From CAYFJO01 sp964343305 (GTDB lineage: Bacteria; Planctomycetota; Planctomycetia; Pirellulales; Pirellulaceae), in the NCBI GenBank assembly GCA_964343305.1, contig CAYFJO010000069.1, positions 1-33,746 on the forward strand: a stretch of DNA of 33,746 nt, written 5' to 3'. Shown piece after piece: positions 1 to 8,220 of this stretch. The notes beneath the pieces were generated by a model, which was not told where the DNA came from, ran no database searches, and saw only the letters and a list, made by a program, of their open reading frames with translations. The first letter of the stretch is position 1; each line of letters begins with the position of its first letter. The translations under genes were made by a program, and so were the position numbers.

Positions 1-249
1 GTCGTCGAAAAAGGACGCGCTGAGCACGTCGGTGTCGCCGTCGCCGTCCACGTCCACAGCGAACACGCTATAGGCACCATTAGCGGCAGTGCTGATGGTG
101 TGGGTCGTAAAGTTTTCAGTGCCGTCGTTCTCGTACCAGGCGATTTTGTCGTCGTAATCGGACGCACTGAGTACGTCGGTGTCGCCGTCGCCATCCACGT
201 CCGCCGCAAACACGCTGATGGCAAACTCGGCGGCGGTGCTGATGGTGTG
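1..249 (-). repeat. Tandem 147-bp VCBS/FG-GAP coding repeat
   Basis: Two successive units, 249-103 and 102 to the edge, begin with the codons for HTISTAA and repeat with a period of 147 bp (49 codons). The DVDGDGDTDVLSAS segment is nearly identical at DNA level, for example plus-strand 16-57 against 163-204. More units probably continue beyond the window. Confidence 0.85.
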
Positions 250-873
250 CGCCGTGAAGATGCCGGAAGCCGGAGCGGGGGAGCCGATCGTGACCTGATA
301 ATCTTCCACTTCGCCGTCGGCCGCCGGGCCGCCAACGCCCAGATCGCCCGCCGTGCTGAGTCGAAACCGTGCGTAGGTCGTTCCCGCCAGCGCCCAGCTT
401 GGCACGTCGTAGGTCAGGTTGTTGTCGTCCGTGCTGATGCTGACGTTGTCAAAGATCTGTTCGCCCGGTCCGCCCCAACTGCCATCGCCGTTGAAGTCGA
501 TCCAAGCGTCCAGCTTGGCCGCCGCGCCTTGGACGTTGACCGTCACGCTGGCATCGAGAGCTCCGACCTGGATCGTGCCGAACGTGACCCCGTCGTCGGA
601 ACTGTCCGCGTTGGCCGTTGCTGAGTGGGTGCCATCCGCTTCGGTCCCCACGGCCGCACCCATTCTTGGTACACCTGTGGTGACGACGTGTTCCGCGCCG
701 CTTTCCGCCAAGGTGACCGGATAGGGTAGCGGAGCATCACCAAAATCCGAGGCCAACAGAATTCGCTTTTCGAGCGGCTCGATGCCTCGCATGTGGCTTC
801 GAAGTTGGATCGACTTTATCGAGACTTGTGGCTTGTGGCGCAGCCAACGCAAGAGGCGAGTGAGCAAGTTCAT
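1..873 (-). CDS. Secreted GEVED/VCBS (FG-GAP) repeat protein, N-terminal part, cut by left edge
   Basis: This frame is open on the minus strand from 981 to the window edge, so only the N-terminal 291 codons are visible. The ATG at 873 gives MNLLTRLLRWLRHK, then PLEKRILLASDFGDAP, which matches the LExRxLLA-type N-terminus of planctomycete giant exported proteins. Residues about 55-195 form a GEVED-type domain (AWIDFNGDGSWG, ending GEVEDYQVTI). After it come 49-residue VCBS/FG-GAP units with the calcium-binding-like DVDGDGDTDVLSAS core and DDKIAWYENDG. Such proteins are normally thousands of residues long and sit on or outside the cell surface; binding partners cannot be deduced. No strong Shine-Dalgarno sequence precedes 873. 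A second ATG at 792 lies just before the PLEKR motif and is a weaker alternative. A REP pair (913-969) lies in its upstream region. Confidence 0.85.
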   Translation of the reverse strand, partial: MNLLTRLLRWLRHKPQVSIKSIQLRSHMRGIEPLEKRILLASDFGDAPLPYPVTLAESGAEHVVTTGVPRMGAAVGTEADGTHSATANADSSDDGVTFGTIQVGALDASVTVNVQGAAAKLDAWIDFNGDGSWGGPGEQIFDNVSISTDDNNLTYDVPSWALAGTTYARFRLSTAGDLGVGGPAADGEVEDYQVTIGSPAPASGIFTAHTISTAAEFAISVFAADVDGDGDTDVLSASDYDDKIAWYENDGTENFTTHTISTAANGAYSVFAVDVDGDGDTDVLSASFFDD

Positions 874-912
874 GGGACGACTGGCTGTAAAGATCAGTCC
901 GGAAACAAAATC

Positions 913-969
913 GTAGGATGGGCACTCTTGCCCGTCTTTCACAGCGACTGGCAAGAGTGCCTGTCCTAC
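913..969. repeat. REPIN-like inverted pair of GTAG-headed hairpins (element A)
   Basis: The left unit (plus strand) starts GTAG at 913 and folds as GATGGGCA-CTCT-TGCCCGTC, an 8-bp stem with a 4-nt loop. The right unit, on the minus strand from 969, reads GTAG then GACAGGCA-CTCT-TGCCAGTC. The two units match at 18 of 20 positions and flank a 17-nt spacer. The GTAG foot plus short hairpin in inverted pairs is the hallmark of REP/REPIN elements mobilised by RAYT (TnpA-REP) HUH nucleases. It lies upstream of the VCBS protein gene. Confidence 0.75.
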
Positions 970-1171
970 AAAGCGCGATGCTTACTTTGAATCTCAAGCA
1001 CTGTTCAAAGCCATCGTCCAGAATAGTTAACACCCGTCGATATGTACATCAGGTTTCCCCCAATTAACATCAGACAGTTTCTCTGTAACCATCCAGATCG
1101 CCTAGGGACGTCACTGAGGTGCCACATAAGCCAGCATCATCAAGGATCTCACCCAAGCCGTCCGCCAAACA

Positions 1172-1297
1172 GACCAAGAACAGATTTTTCAATCCCGCAT
1201 CGGGACCGATCTTTCGCGAGCGAACCAGCGGTGTGCCGCCTTTGCCCAATGTGATGCGCGAGTCAGGTGGTACCGGATCGATCAAATCCGACCATCG
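1172..1297 (-). pseudogene. Relic of a threonine synthase-like N-terminus
   Basis: This minus-strand stretch encodes DSRITLGKGGTPLVRSRKIG followed by PDAGLKNLF. That resembles the N-terminal segment of threonine synthase-type PLP enzymes, where an LGEGxTPL motif precedes the lysine-bearing domain. Similarity stops abruptly near 1172; the following codons do not give the expected KLE..NPTGSYKDR segment, and there is no ATG (only a TTG at 1285) and a stop at 1298-1300. The open frame continues to 1070 with unrecognisable sequence. I read it as a decayed fragment downstream of the class IV aminotransferase gene. The rest of 984-1318 shows nothing recognisable. Confidence 0.45.
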
Positions 1298-1318
1298 CTA
1301 GATTCTCATCCGCAACTC

Positions 1319-2230
1319 CTAGAGTTGGTCCAGCGCTTGATTGACGATGTCGACGCCGACCAATTCGCTCCACGCAGCAAGTAACTGTCTCGCAACCGGC
1401 CCGACGTTTCCGTCGCCGACAGGCAAACCGTTGAACCTGGTCGCTGGCATGATGCAGTAGGGCGTACTGGTGAAGAACACCTCGTCGGCCGTGTACAAGT
1501 CGTAAGGCTGCAAATCAACTTCCTCGACTTCGACGCCGATTGTCGCGGCAAGTTCGATCGCCGTTTCGCGGCTGATTCCGGCCAGAGAATTGTGCGTCGG
1601 CGGTGCTTTGATCTTGCCGTCGCTTGCGATGAAGATGTTACCACCCTTGTTTTCCGCGACGTGACCGTGGATGTCGAGGATCACACCTTGAGCTTCGGGA
1701 TCGACCAGTTTGACTTCCATTTCGGCGAGCGTGTAGGCCATGCGGCTGCGATTTTTGATGCGGGCGTCCAGCGACTGCGACGGAATCGCACGGCTCATCG
1801 CGGTCACGGCGTGGCAGCCCTCTTTGTAGAACTTGGCCCAGCCGCGCAAGTCCATCGGGCTGGTGACGATCATCACCGTTGCACTGCCGCGCTGGATCGT
1901 TGGATCCGGGCCGGCAACGGACATGCCGCGCGAGATGTTGTGGACAATCCAACAGTCTTCGTGTTCGGCCATCAACGGCTTGTTGGCTTCGAGGACATCG
2001 AGCGTGATTCGCCGCATCTCCTCTTCATCGCAGCCCGGATCGATGCGGGTCACTTTGAGCGATTTGTAAAGCCGATGAATGTGACGATCGAGTTTAAACG
2101 GTTTGTGAGCGAACGTTCGAGTGGAATCGGTGACGGTGTCGCCAAGCGTGACCGCGCTGTCAAAAATCGAGATCTTCGCTTCATCTTCGGGGACCATCTG
2201 TCCGGAAAGATAGACTATTCGCTTTGACAT
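1319..2230 (-). CDS. Class IV aminotransferase (branched-chain/D-amino-acid aminotransferase-like)
   Basis: This 303-residue protein has the fold-type IV PLP aminotransferase layout of BCAT, D-amino acid aminotransferase and aminodeoxychorismate lyase. The N-terminal domain carries ISIFDSAVTLGD and the DRHIHRLYKS stretch. The PLP lysine is probably K159 in DARIKNRSRMAYTLAEME, and VAENKGGNIFIASDGKI and SLAGISRETAIELA are the usual cofactor and substrate loops. It is a cytosolic transaminase; whether it uses branched-chain or D-amino acids cannot be read from sequence. I chose the ATG at 2230 because AGAGGA lies 7 nt upstream; a GTG at 2257 would add nine residues without a clear ribosome site. 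It is divergent from the SelA-like gene. Confidence 0.85.
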   Translation of the reverse strand: MSKRIVYLSGQMVPEDEAKISIFDSAVTLGDTVTDSTRTFAHKPFKLDRHIHRLYKSLKVTRIDPGCDEEEMRRITLDVLEANKPLMAEHEDCWIVHNISRGMSVAGPDPTIQRGSATVMIVTSPMDLRGWAKFYKEGCHAVTAMSRAIPSQSLDARIKNRSRMAYTLAEMEVKLVDPEAQGVILDIHGHVAENKGGNIFIASDGKIKAPPTHNSLAGISRETAIELAATIGVEVEEVDLQPYDLYTADEVFFTSTPYCIMPATRFNGLPVGDGNVGPVARQLLAAWSELVGVDIVNQALDQL

Positions 2231-2307
2231 GTCTAAATCCTCTGCCTTTTCAGCCACTCACGATAGCCCTCGGTACAGCGACAATCAAGCGATTGGTTTT
2301 TGAGCGG

Positions 2308-2341
2308 CGACTTCCGAAGTCTAACAAGACTTCGGAAGTTG
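2308..2341. repeat. Perfect 13-bp stem hairpin between divergent genes
   Basis: ACTTCCGAAGTCT (2310-2322) and AGACTTCGGAAGT (2327-2339) pair perfectly around the loop AACA, and two more pairs, one of them G-T, extend the stem to 2308-2341. It lies between the divergent aminotransferase (start 2230) and the SelA-like gene (start 2378), about 37 bp before the latter. There is no T-tract, so a terminator is unlikely. It could be a dispersed repeat or a 5'-leader structure. Confidence 0.7.
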
Positions 2342-2377
2342 GTCTTTGGCACGTTTGTTGTCTGGTATCATGCAACG

Positions 2378-3574
2378 ATGAACATCTATGAAAAGTTTGG
2401 CGTCACGCCGATTATCAATGCTTGTGGAAGTGTCACGCGACTGGGCGGAGCGCCCATGCCGCCGGCAGTGCTGGATGCCTTTCGCAAAGGGGCCGCTGCT
2501 TCTGTCTCCATCGAACATCTGCAGGCAGCGGCGTCGCGATGCATCGCTGAGATCACCCAGACCGATGCAGGGCTAGTCACCGCGGGCTCAGCCGCTGGAT
2601 TGACGCTGGGCGCGGCGGCGATCCTTTGTGGGTCGGATCCCGGTCGCATGGAACGGCTGCCACAGTGCGATGACATTCCGCACGAGTTCATCGTCGCGCG
2701 CGAACAGCGCAGCGGTTACGATCACGCGGTGCGTGCGTCCGGTGCAAGGCTGGTTGAAGTTGGTTTCAATGAGATTGTCGCCGGCGCGGGTGTGCGGCGA
2801 ACGGAAGTGTGGGAATACGAGGCGGCAATTGGACCAAGCACGGCTGGCATTTTTTATGTTTACGCACCGGATTCACAACCGCCACTCGATGCACTCGTCG
2901 CGCTGGCTCGCGAACATCGTCTGCCGGTTCTGGTCGATGCCGCTGGCGAAGTTCCACCGCGCGAGAACCTTCGTGCGATCGCCGCGACCGGTGTGGATTT
3001 GGTTTCGTTTAGCGGGGGCAAAGCCATCCGTGGCCCTCAGTCGACAGGAATTCTTTGTGGCCGTCGAGATTTGATCACATCGACGGCAATGCAGATGCTC
3101 GACATGGACGACCATTGGGAGCTTTGGGAACCGCCGGCAGATTGGATTGACAAGTCACAGTTTCAAGGAATCGCGCGACACGGAATCGGGCGTGCGTTGA
3201 AGGTGTCGAAAGAGGAGATTGTGGCGTTGCTGACGGCGCTAGAGTTGTTTGATTCGGGCGCATATGACGACGAGTTGCCAAAGTTTCGCGGTTATCTCGA
3301 CTCGATTTGCCACGCGCTCGACGCATCGCCTGTTGAATGCGAGATTGTCGATTTCCCTGACGGCGAGCGATTGCCGATCTTGGAAATTTCGTTGACACCC
3401 CGGTCAGCAGAATCTGCGTTTGATGTTTGCAGGCGGCTTCGACAAGGCGCCCCACCGGTTTACGTCGGCCACGGAAAGTTGGCGGCGGGAAAACTGGTCG
3501 TCCAGCCATTGTGTTTGCAGGACGAGCAAATCGCGCTGCTGGGCGAGCGATTGAAGGACGAGTTGGCCAACTAA
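2378..3574 (+). CDS. SelA/DgaE-like PLP-dependent enzyme (fold type I)
   Basis: This 398-residue protein starts at the ATG at 2378 (MNIYEKFGVTPIINACGSVT); the frame is open upstream to 2300, but MNIYEKFGV..INA.G is the usual start of this family. It belongs to the SelA-like group of fold-type I PLP enzymes, which includes D-glucosaminate-6-phosphate ammonia lyase (DgaE) and selenocysteine synthase. Features are the glycine-rich TAGSAAGLTLGAA segment, the aspartate in PVLVDAAGEVPP, and the PLP lysine K215 in SFSGGKAIRGPQSTG. A beta-elimination or lyase reaction on an amino acid or amino sugar acid is likely. It is shorter than true SelA (about 460 residues) and lacks its extra N-terminal part, so I do not call it selA. 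It ends 8 bp from the convergent DUF1559 gene. Confidence 0.8.
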   Translation: MNIYEKFGVTPIINACGSVTRLGGAPMPPAVLDAFRKGAAASVSIEHLQAAASRCIAEITQTDAGLVTAGSAAGLTLGAAAILCGSDPGRMERLPQCDDIPHEFIVAREQRSGYDHAVRASGARLVEVGFNEIVAGAGVRRTEVWEYEAAIGPSTAGIFYVYAPDSQPPLDALVALAREHRLPVLVDAAGEVPPRENLRAIAATGVDLVSFSGGKAIRGPQSTGILCGRRDLITSTAMQMLDMDDHWELWEPPADWIDKSQFQGIARHGIGRALKVSKEEIVALLTALELFDSGAYDDELPKFRGYLDSICHALDASPVECEIVDFPDGERLPILEISLTPRSAESAFDVCRRLRQGAPPVYVGHGKLAAGKLVVQPLCLQDEQIALLGERLKDELAN

Positions 3575-3582
3575 ACTCGCAG

Positions 3583-5208
3583 TCAGTCCAGACGCACGAT
3601 CTCGCCACCGTTGGCGGTGAAAATCGCGCGTAATACTTTTGGATCAATCGCCGTTGCAATCGGTCGTGCTGATGCGTCGGCAAACGCCGCAAGAAAGACA
3701 TTCGGCCGAATGCCGCCGAGGCCGAACAGCGGATTGTCGGCGTCGAGTTCCAGGTCGATCGGCTTGGTCCAGGTGACGGCTTGATCCCTGTTGCCTTCCA
3801 CGAGTACGACCGTGTTGCTTGTGCCATCCGTAATCTCTCCCAACGTGAGCGACTCCTGTTTTTCGAAGATCGTCCCTTTGCCCACGGGCACGAGATAATT
3901 CGTTTTGAAGTCGAGTTGGCGATTTGGATTTCGATAGACTGCGGGCATTTTGGGAATCAAGGCCTTGTTGTGTTCGCTGTCCCAAGGTTCATCGAGATGG
4001 AACTGTTTGTATAACGCTTGTTCATCAACCAATGGCAAGATGTGCACGCGCCAACTTAGCAATGCCTTTCCATTCTCGTCGTAACTCGCGCGACGGGGAA
4101 ACTTTCGATGAATATTCTCGTGGTTGAGAAACGCAAGGCTGATGTTCTTCATGTTGTTGAGCGATTGTTGGCGCCTGGCGGCTTCGCGAGCGGCCTGGAC
4201 TGCCGGCAGCAACAGCGCCGTGAGAATGCCAACGGTGGCCACGTCTGACTGCGCATCCAGCGACACGGTCATTTCCGTGCCATCGCGTTTGGGTTTGAAC
4301 GAATCCAGGACGAGACTCGTCACGCGTTGCATGTATCGCTGCATCGCCTTTTCGACGGGGTCGTCGCCAGCCGGAAGGCTTTTGATCATTTCAACCATGA
4401 TCGCGGTTTTGCCGAAGTCGATGCCTTCCACGATCAACTCTTCCAGATCTTTGGCCGAATCGAGATCGACCGCGTTCATCGTCAATTCGTTTTTCATTTG
4501 CTTGCCGAGCGACATTCGGTATTCCACCGACGAAATGTAATCCGGTGCTTTGAGAAAGCGGCTAAACGGATCGGGCAACGGAGGCAGCGACCTCAACACC
4601 GCGGTCAACATCGGCCGAATGGAATCGATGGAGACCAGCACGTTGATGTTGTCCCCAACACCTTTCCTCGACAGGAGTTTTCTCAGTGGGCTGTTGCCGG
4701 GCTTGGTGGTCAAGATCTTTTTCAACATCGCTTCTGGTGCCGCCACAATCGTTCGATCGTCGGCAAAGTAAACGCTGGGCAGGATTGGATGCGCGGCCCG
4801 CTCGTAGGACTTGGCGCCGGCAGTTGCCTTCTCACTGTTTTTCAGAATTCCGGGCAGGATTGTTTTTCGATCAAGCGGTTTTGCGGATCGCGCGACGATT
4901 CCAAAATCCGGCGGACCAGGACCGCCGGGCGGCTCGACAAACAACACCACTTGTTCAAGGTCGACGGGATCGATGCCGAAATCTCGCATTCCCACAGCCG
5001 ACAAAACTTCAACGGGCAGCATTCGCAGATCGGGCGAATTCAAAACGTCGCGCGGATGAAGAACGATCGCGGCAACGGCTTCTTGCGTGATGTACGTCAG
5101 ATCAACTTGGCCACCTCTGTCGGCCGCAACGGTTGCTCGTGTAAAGTTGAACAAAGACGATGCAAGGAGCGCACCGAAGAAAACTGGAATGAGTTGCTTT
5201 TTTGACAT
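3583..5208 (-). CDS. Exported DUF1559-domain protein
   Basis: This 541-residue protein begins with a signal-like segment (MSKKQLIPVFFGALLASSLF) and has GAGGAA 5 nt before its ATG. The C-terminal 210 residues form a DUF1559 (SBP_bac_10) domain: LLPAVQAAREAARRQQSLNN, the NHENIHRKFPRR region, LSWRVHILPLVDEQALYKQF and ITDGTSNTVVLVE, ending in a short FTANGGEIV tail. In most planctomycete DUF1559 proteins the AVQAAREAARR helix directly follows an N-terminal prepilin-like helix. Here it is internal, behind about 320 residues of unrecognised sequence. It is probably periplasmic or surface located. It is the last gene of the minus-strand cluster that includes the ABC transporter genes, 45 bp after the permease gene. 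The molecular role of DUF1559 is unknown. Confidence 0.8.
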   Translation of the reverse strand: MSKKQLIPVFFGALLASSLFNFTRATVAADRGGQVDLTYITQEAVAAIVLHPRDVLNSPDLRMLPVEVLSAVGMRDFGIDPVDLEQVVLFVEPPGGPGPPDFGIVARSAKPLDRKTILPGILKNSEKATAGAKSYERAAHPILPSVYFADDRTIVAAPEAMLKKILTTKPGNSPLRKLLSRKGVGDNINVLVSIDSIRPMLTAVLRSLPPLPDPFSRFLKAPDYISSVEYRMSLGKQMKNELTMNAVDLDSAKDLEELIVEGIDFGKTAIMVEMIKSLPAGDDPVEKAMQRYMQRVTSLVLDSFKPKRDGTEMTVSLDAQSDVATVGILTALLLPAVQAAREAARRQQSLNNMKNISLAFLNHENIHRKFPRRASYDENGKALLSWRVHILPLVDEQALYKQFHLDEPWDSEHNKALIPKMPAVYRNPNRQLDFKTNYLVPVGKGTIFEKQESLTLGEITDGTSNTVVLVEGNRDQAVTWTKPIDLELDADNPLFGLGGIRPNVFLAAFADASARPIATAIDPKVLRAIFTANGGEIVRLD

Positions 5209-5253
5209 CGTGGTTCCTCGTTTGGACGAAACAGTTATCGGTCATTTTACAAT

Positions 5254-6843
5254 TTACCGGTGACGATTCCAAGCAAGGGATAAGGGAGCGAGTGCCAAGG
5301 GAGCGAACGGCAACGAAAGTAATCCGTAGGCGAGCAACTCCTGTGGCAGAGTGAGTTGGTTGCCAAACACCTGAACAATATACAACGCGCCGAGAACACC
5401 CAGACCGAAGAAGCAGAGCACTGACGTTCGCAGGCGTAAGAAACCGAAATAGACGGCGCACAAATGAAGCGTCCAGGTGAGGCCGAAAGTTGTCACGGCG
5501 AAAAAGTTCTGTGCGAAAACGAGAATCGACGGTCGGGCCGATTCGAAAAACGCATAGGCGGCGATCAATGCCAAGGCGACGCTCGTCACCGCATAGACAA
5601 ATATATTGGCGATGAGACTACTGCAGAGGAAAAGCGAAACGGACAATCCGCCAAATGTCCATATGGCGATCAGTGTCGTCAATGCAAAGAGCACGATCGA
5701 CGTCGCGCTCAGATTGTTCACAAAATGAAATTTTGTTTTCATTTCGGTTGCAAACGTGTTCATTTGGTCGTTCGCCGCCACCTCCGTCAAAAAGATGGTC
5801 AGGCCAATAAGCCAAATCATCCAAGTGATCACGCACGATACAAGCACGGCCTTGAGAAACGTCGAGGCCATCTCAGAATCCGAAAACGGCCGCGTTCCGC
5901 GGTAACTCAACATCGAAGAGTCTTCGCTTTGATGACCCATGAACAACCCGGCCAATTTTGCTCCAAGCACGGTCAGCATCGTGTACATGATCAAGCATTG
6001 CGCCGCTTCGTTGGGAGCGATGTGCGAGGAAATGCAAGCGTAGGCGAAAATCATCGTGCCAGCGAGCACACCCAACGGCAGCACAAACCCCTTGCGCTCG
6101 AACGTGTACCAGAACAACGCCTGGTGGCGTGTTTGCACCCAACTGCTCGTGGAAAGCGTGCGGTCGACCAGTTGTTCTAGCCAGACGGCCAGTCCGGCAA
6201 AACTTGGACTGTCGCCGCGTCGTGCCCGGGCCACACCGCAAATCGCCAACGGCACGATCACCGCGACGGCAACCGACACAATCAAAAGGTCAGTGGTCGA
6301 AACGTTCCATGCGGATTGAAAGGGCCACTCGCGAAATCGCAGAGCAAGCCACAGGCCGATCGGAACCATGCTGAGTATCGCAGCGAAAAGTTGGATGAGC
6401 TGGGAGCCTCGCAACGACCATGCGATTGCTTGCGACCAGGCGACCACGGCCGCCGTGTACAGAGCCGGTCCCAGAATCGGCCAATGTGCGTTGAACAGCA
6501 GATTCACCAGGGCGGCAATCAGCGTGTACGTCAGCGATCCGACCAACATTCCCAAAAACATTCGCAAGCATACAAGTTTTCGCGCACTGACGGGCAACGT
6601 GTAATTCCGTTCGAAGGGATGTTGAGCCACAAGGACGACGAACGCACATCCCATCAGTGTGCCCATAAAGAAACTAAAAAAAATCTGCCGTCCAACTTCG
6701 TTGTCAAAATCCATTGATGTGTGGTAGGCCAGTAAACCGTAGAGAAGCGAAAAGGGAATGAGCACCCATGAAATGACTCCGATCATCGGCAGCCAACACC
6801 GACGCCGGAATTCACGGGTCATGGTCATCATTGGAGATTGCAT
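5254..6843 (-). CDS. ABC-2-type exporter permease, large polytopic membrane protein
   Basis: This 529-residue protein has roughly twelve to fourteen hydrophobic segments over its whole length, for example the stretches containing WVLIPFSLLYGLLA, FFMGTLMGCAFVVLVA and FVLPLGVLAGTMIFAYACI. It lies 24 bp downstream of the ABC ATPase gene, so it is very likely the membrane partner in the inner membrane. The segment FERNYTLPVSARKLVCLRMF near residue 78 resembles the cytoplasmic coupling region of ABC-2 permeases. The doubled TM number suggests both permease halves in one chain. The ATG at 6843 is preceded by GGGAAATGTCAAA; in-frame ATGs a few codons later are possible. The substrate is unknown. Confidence 0.75.
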   Translation of the reverse strand: MQSPMMTMTREFRRRCWLPMIGVISWVLIPFSLLYGLLAYHTSMDFDNEVGRQIFFSFFMGTLMGCAFVVLVAQHPFERNYTLPVSARKLVCLRMFLGMLVGSLTYTLIAALVNLLFNAHWPILGPALYTAAVVAWSQAIAWSLRGSQLIQLFAAILSMVPIGLWLALRFREWPFQSAWNVSTTDLLIVSVAVAVIVPLAICGVARARRGDSPSFAGLAVWLEQLVDRTLSTSSWVQTRHQALFWYTFERKGFVLPLGVLAGTMIFAYACISSHIAPNEAAQCLIMYTMLTVLGAKLAGLFMGHQSEDSSMLSYRGTRPFSDSEMASTFLKAVLVSCVITWMIWLIGLTIFLTEVAANDQMNTFATEMKTKFHFVNNLSATSIVLFALTTLIAIWTFGGLSVSLFLCSSLIANIFVYAVTSVALALIAAYAFFESARPSILVFAQNFFAVTTFGLTWTLHLCAVYFGFLRLRTSVLCFFGLGVLGALYIVQVFGNQLTLPQELLAYGLLSLPFAPLALAPLSLAWNRHR

Positions 6844-6867
6844 TTTGACATTTCCCAGCGGGACGGA

Positions 6868-7761
6868 TCAGCACTGCGCCCCACTTTGTATGCGTGCAAT
6901 AAAAACATCGTCGAGCGAAGCGGCATCGTCTTCGACGACCTGTGCACCGATCGCGGTCACTTCTTGTTTCAGTTGGTCCGCCTCGCCATTGCAGATGATC
7001 GTCCACTCGGAACCCTCGCCCGAACACGAGATCGACCCGGTCAGCTCCGGCGGCGTGTCGCAGGGCTCCGACAGATGAACGACCAGCCGACGATGCGATG
7101 CGACGATCGTGTCCACCCGATCGTACAAAACCACTTGTCCCTGGTTCATCATCGCGACGTGATCCGCGACGCGTTCGACTTCGTCCAACAAGTGCGAAGA
7201 AAACAACACCGTGCGGCCTTCATCCGCGACCGTCCGCACGATGGCCGCCAGAATGTCTCGCCGCACGATTGGGTCGAGTCCCGACGATGGTTCGTCCAAA
7301 ACGAGCATTGACGGACGATGTGCCACGGCGACGAGCAACCCAACTCTCGCCCGCTGTCCACGTGACAGGCTTTTGATCTTTTGTCCGCCATCCAGTTCAA
7401 ACATCTGTTGCAACTCTTTGGCGAAATCGTCATCCCAGTTTGGATAGAAGGCGCGTGTGTAGATCATCAACTCACTGACCGACATCCAATCCGGCAGATC
7501 ACGATCCTCGGACAGATATCCGATCTCACCCAACACGCCAACGGGATCGACGACCGGATCTTTGCCAAACACAGACACGCTGCCGCTCTTGGCCCGCAAC
7601 AATCCAAGCACGTGTTTAATCAAGGTTGTCTTGCCAGCACCGTTCTCACCGACCAATCCGAACACCGTTCCATTTGGAACCGACAGCGTGACATTGTCGA
7701 TCGCCGTTTTTTTGCCGAACCGCCGCGTTAAGTTTTTGATTTCGATTGCACTTTCGTTCAT
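6868..7761 (-). CDS. ABC transporter ATP-binding protein (YtrB-like)
   Basis: This 297-residue nucleotide-binding subunit has a Walker A at 38-46 (GENGAGKTT), a signature motif LSRGQRARV, a Walker B with catalytic glutamate in MLVLDEPSSGLDP and the H-loop SSHLLDE. It powers the membrane protein encoded just downstream. Its C-terminal 80 residues form an extra domain after the ATPase core, common in ABC-2 exporters. I chose the ATG at 7761 because GGAG sits 6 nt upstream and the product begins MNESAIEIKNLTRRFG, as in the family. Starts at 7773 (ATG) or 7791 (TTG overlapping the repressor stop) are possible. A GntR/YtrA repressor gene 26 bp upstream matches the classic ytrA-ytrB layout, which suggests stress or antibiotic-inducible export. 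Confidence 0.9.
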   Translation of the reverse strand: MNESAIEIKNLTRRFGKKTAIDNVTLSVPNGTVFGLVGENGAGKTTLIKHVLGLLRAKSGSVSVFGKDPVVDPVGVLGEIGYLSEDRDLPDWMSVSELMIYTRAFYPNWDDDFAKELQQMFELDGGQKIKSLSRGQRARVGLLVAVAHRPSMLVLDEPSSGLDPIVRRDILAAIVRTVADEGRTVLFSSHLLDEVERVADHVAMMNQGQVVLYDRVDTIVASHRRLVVHLSEPCDTPPELTGSISCSGEGSEWTIICNGEADQLKQEVTAIGAQVVEDDAASLDDVFIARIQSGAQC

Positions 7762-7787
7762 CGGTTGCTCCATGAACCGCGAATCGG

Positions 7788-8180
7788 TCAAGACGATTGC
7801 TCGTCTTTGAACAAGCGGTTTCTTTGGCCCATCATTTTGATCAACGTCTCGACATCGACGTTCATTTGCCGCGCTTCGGTCAACAGGATATCGATGCGCT
7901 CGTAGAGAATCTTGTTTTGCTCGCGCCTGGCCAGCGGCGAACCGGTCTCGCTGACGAACGCTCCCGCGCCACGTCGGGTTTGGATCACGCCCGCGGCTTC
8001 CAGCTCGCGATAGGCACGGCTGACCGTGTTGGGATTCACGATTAGTTGCTCGGCCAGCTTCCGTACCGGCGGGAGTTGCTCACCTGGCGAAAGCCGCCCC
8101 GATGCAACTAAGTACTTGACCTGATTGACGATCTGTTGATAGATCGGAATGCCGTCGCTGGTGGTGATTCGGATTTGCAT
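7788..8180 (-). CDS. GntR-family transcriptional regulator, YtrA subfamily
   Basis: This 130-residue DNA-binding repressor starts MQIRITTSDGIPIYQQIVNQ and carries the GntR winged helix-turn-helix at about residues 10-75 (LPPVRKLAEQLIVNPNTVSR, then AYRELEAAGVIQTRRGAGAF). The short C-terminal helix region (about 50 residues) is typical of YtrA-type regulators, which lack a large effector domain and usually control a neighbouring ABC transporter. It is the first gene of the ATPase-permease cluster. The promoter in front carries an 18-bp perfect palindrome over the -10, so the gene probably represses itself and the transporter. Confidence 0.92.
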   Translation of the reverse strand: MQIRITTSDGIPIYQQIVNQVKYLVASGRLSPGEQLPPVRKLAEQLIVNPNTVSRAYRELEAAGVIQTRRGAGAFVSETGSPLARREQNKILYERIDILLTEARQMNVDVETLIKMMGQRNRLFKDEQSS

Positions 8181-8202
8181 GGTCGCAGCTTGTTAATTGT
8201 AT

Positions 8203-8220
8203 TATTGTATTAATACAATA
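8203..8220. promoter_or_regulatory. Operator palindrome of the GntR/YtrA regulator
   Basis: TATTGTATTAATACAATA is a perfect 18-bp inverted repeat, 22 bp upstream of the regulator start. An additional direct half-site ATTGTATT lies at 8196-8203, next to the copy at 8204-8211. The AT-rich palindrome fits GntR-family operators, and it overlaps the predicted -10, as expected for autorepression. Confidence 0.8.

Noticed and set aside
913..969. Rho-independent terminator or CRISPR-like repeat
   Set aside because: There is no T-tract, and the units are inverted pairs with GTAG feet rather than direct repeats with spacers.
2378..3574. True selA (selenocysteine synthase)
   Set aside because: It is about 60 residues too short, lacks the SelA N-terminal region and starts like DgaE-type enzymes.
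5464..6180. 238-codon plus-strand frame opposite the ABC permease gene
   Set aside because: Highly charged, low-information translation typical of the antisense of a membrane protein gene.
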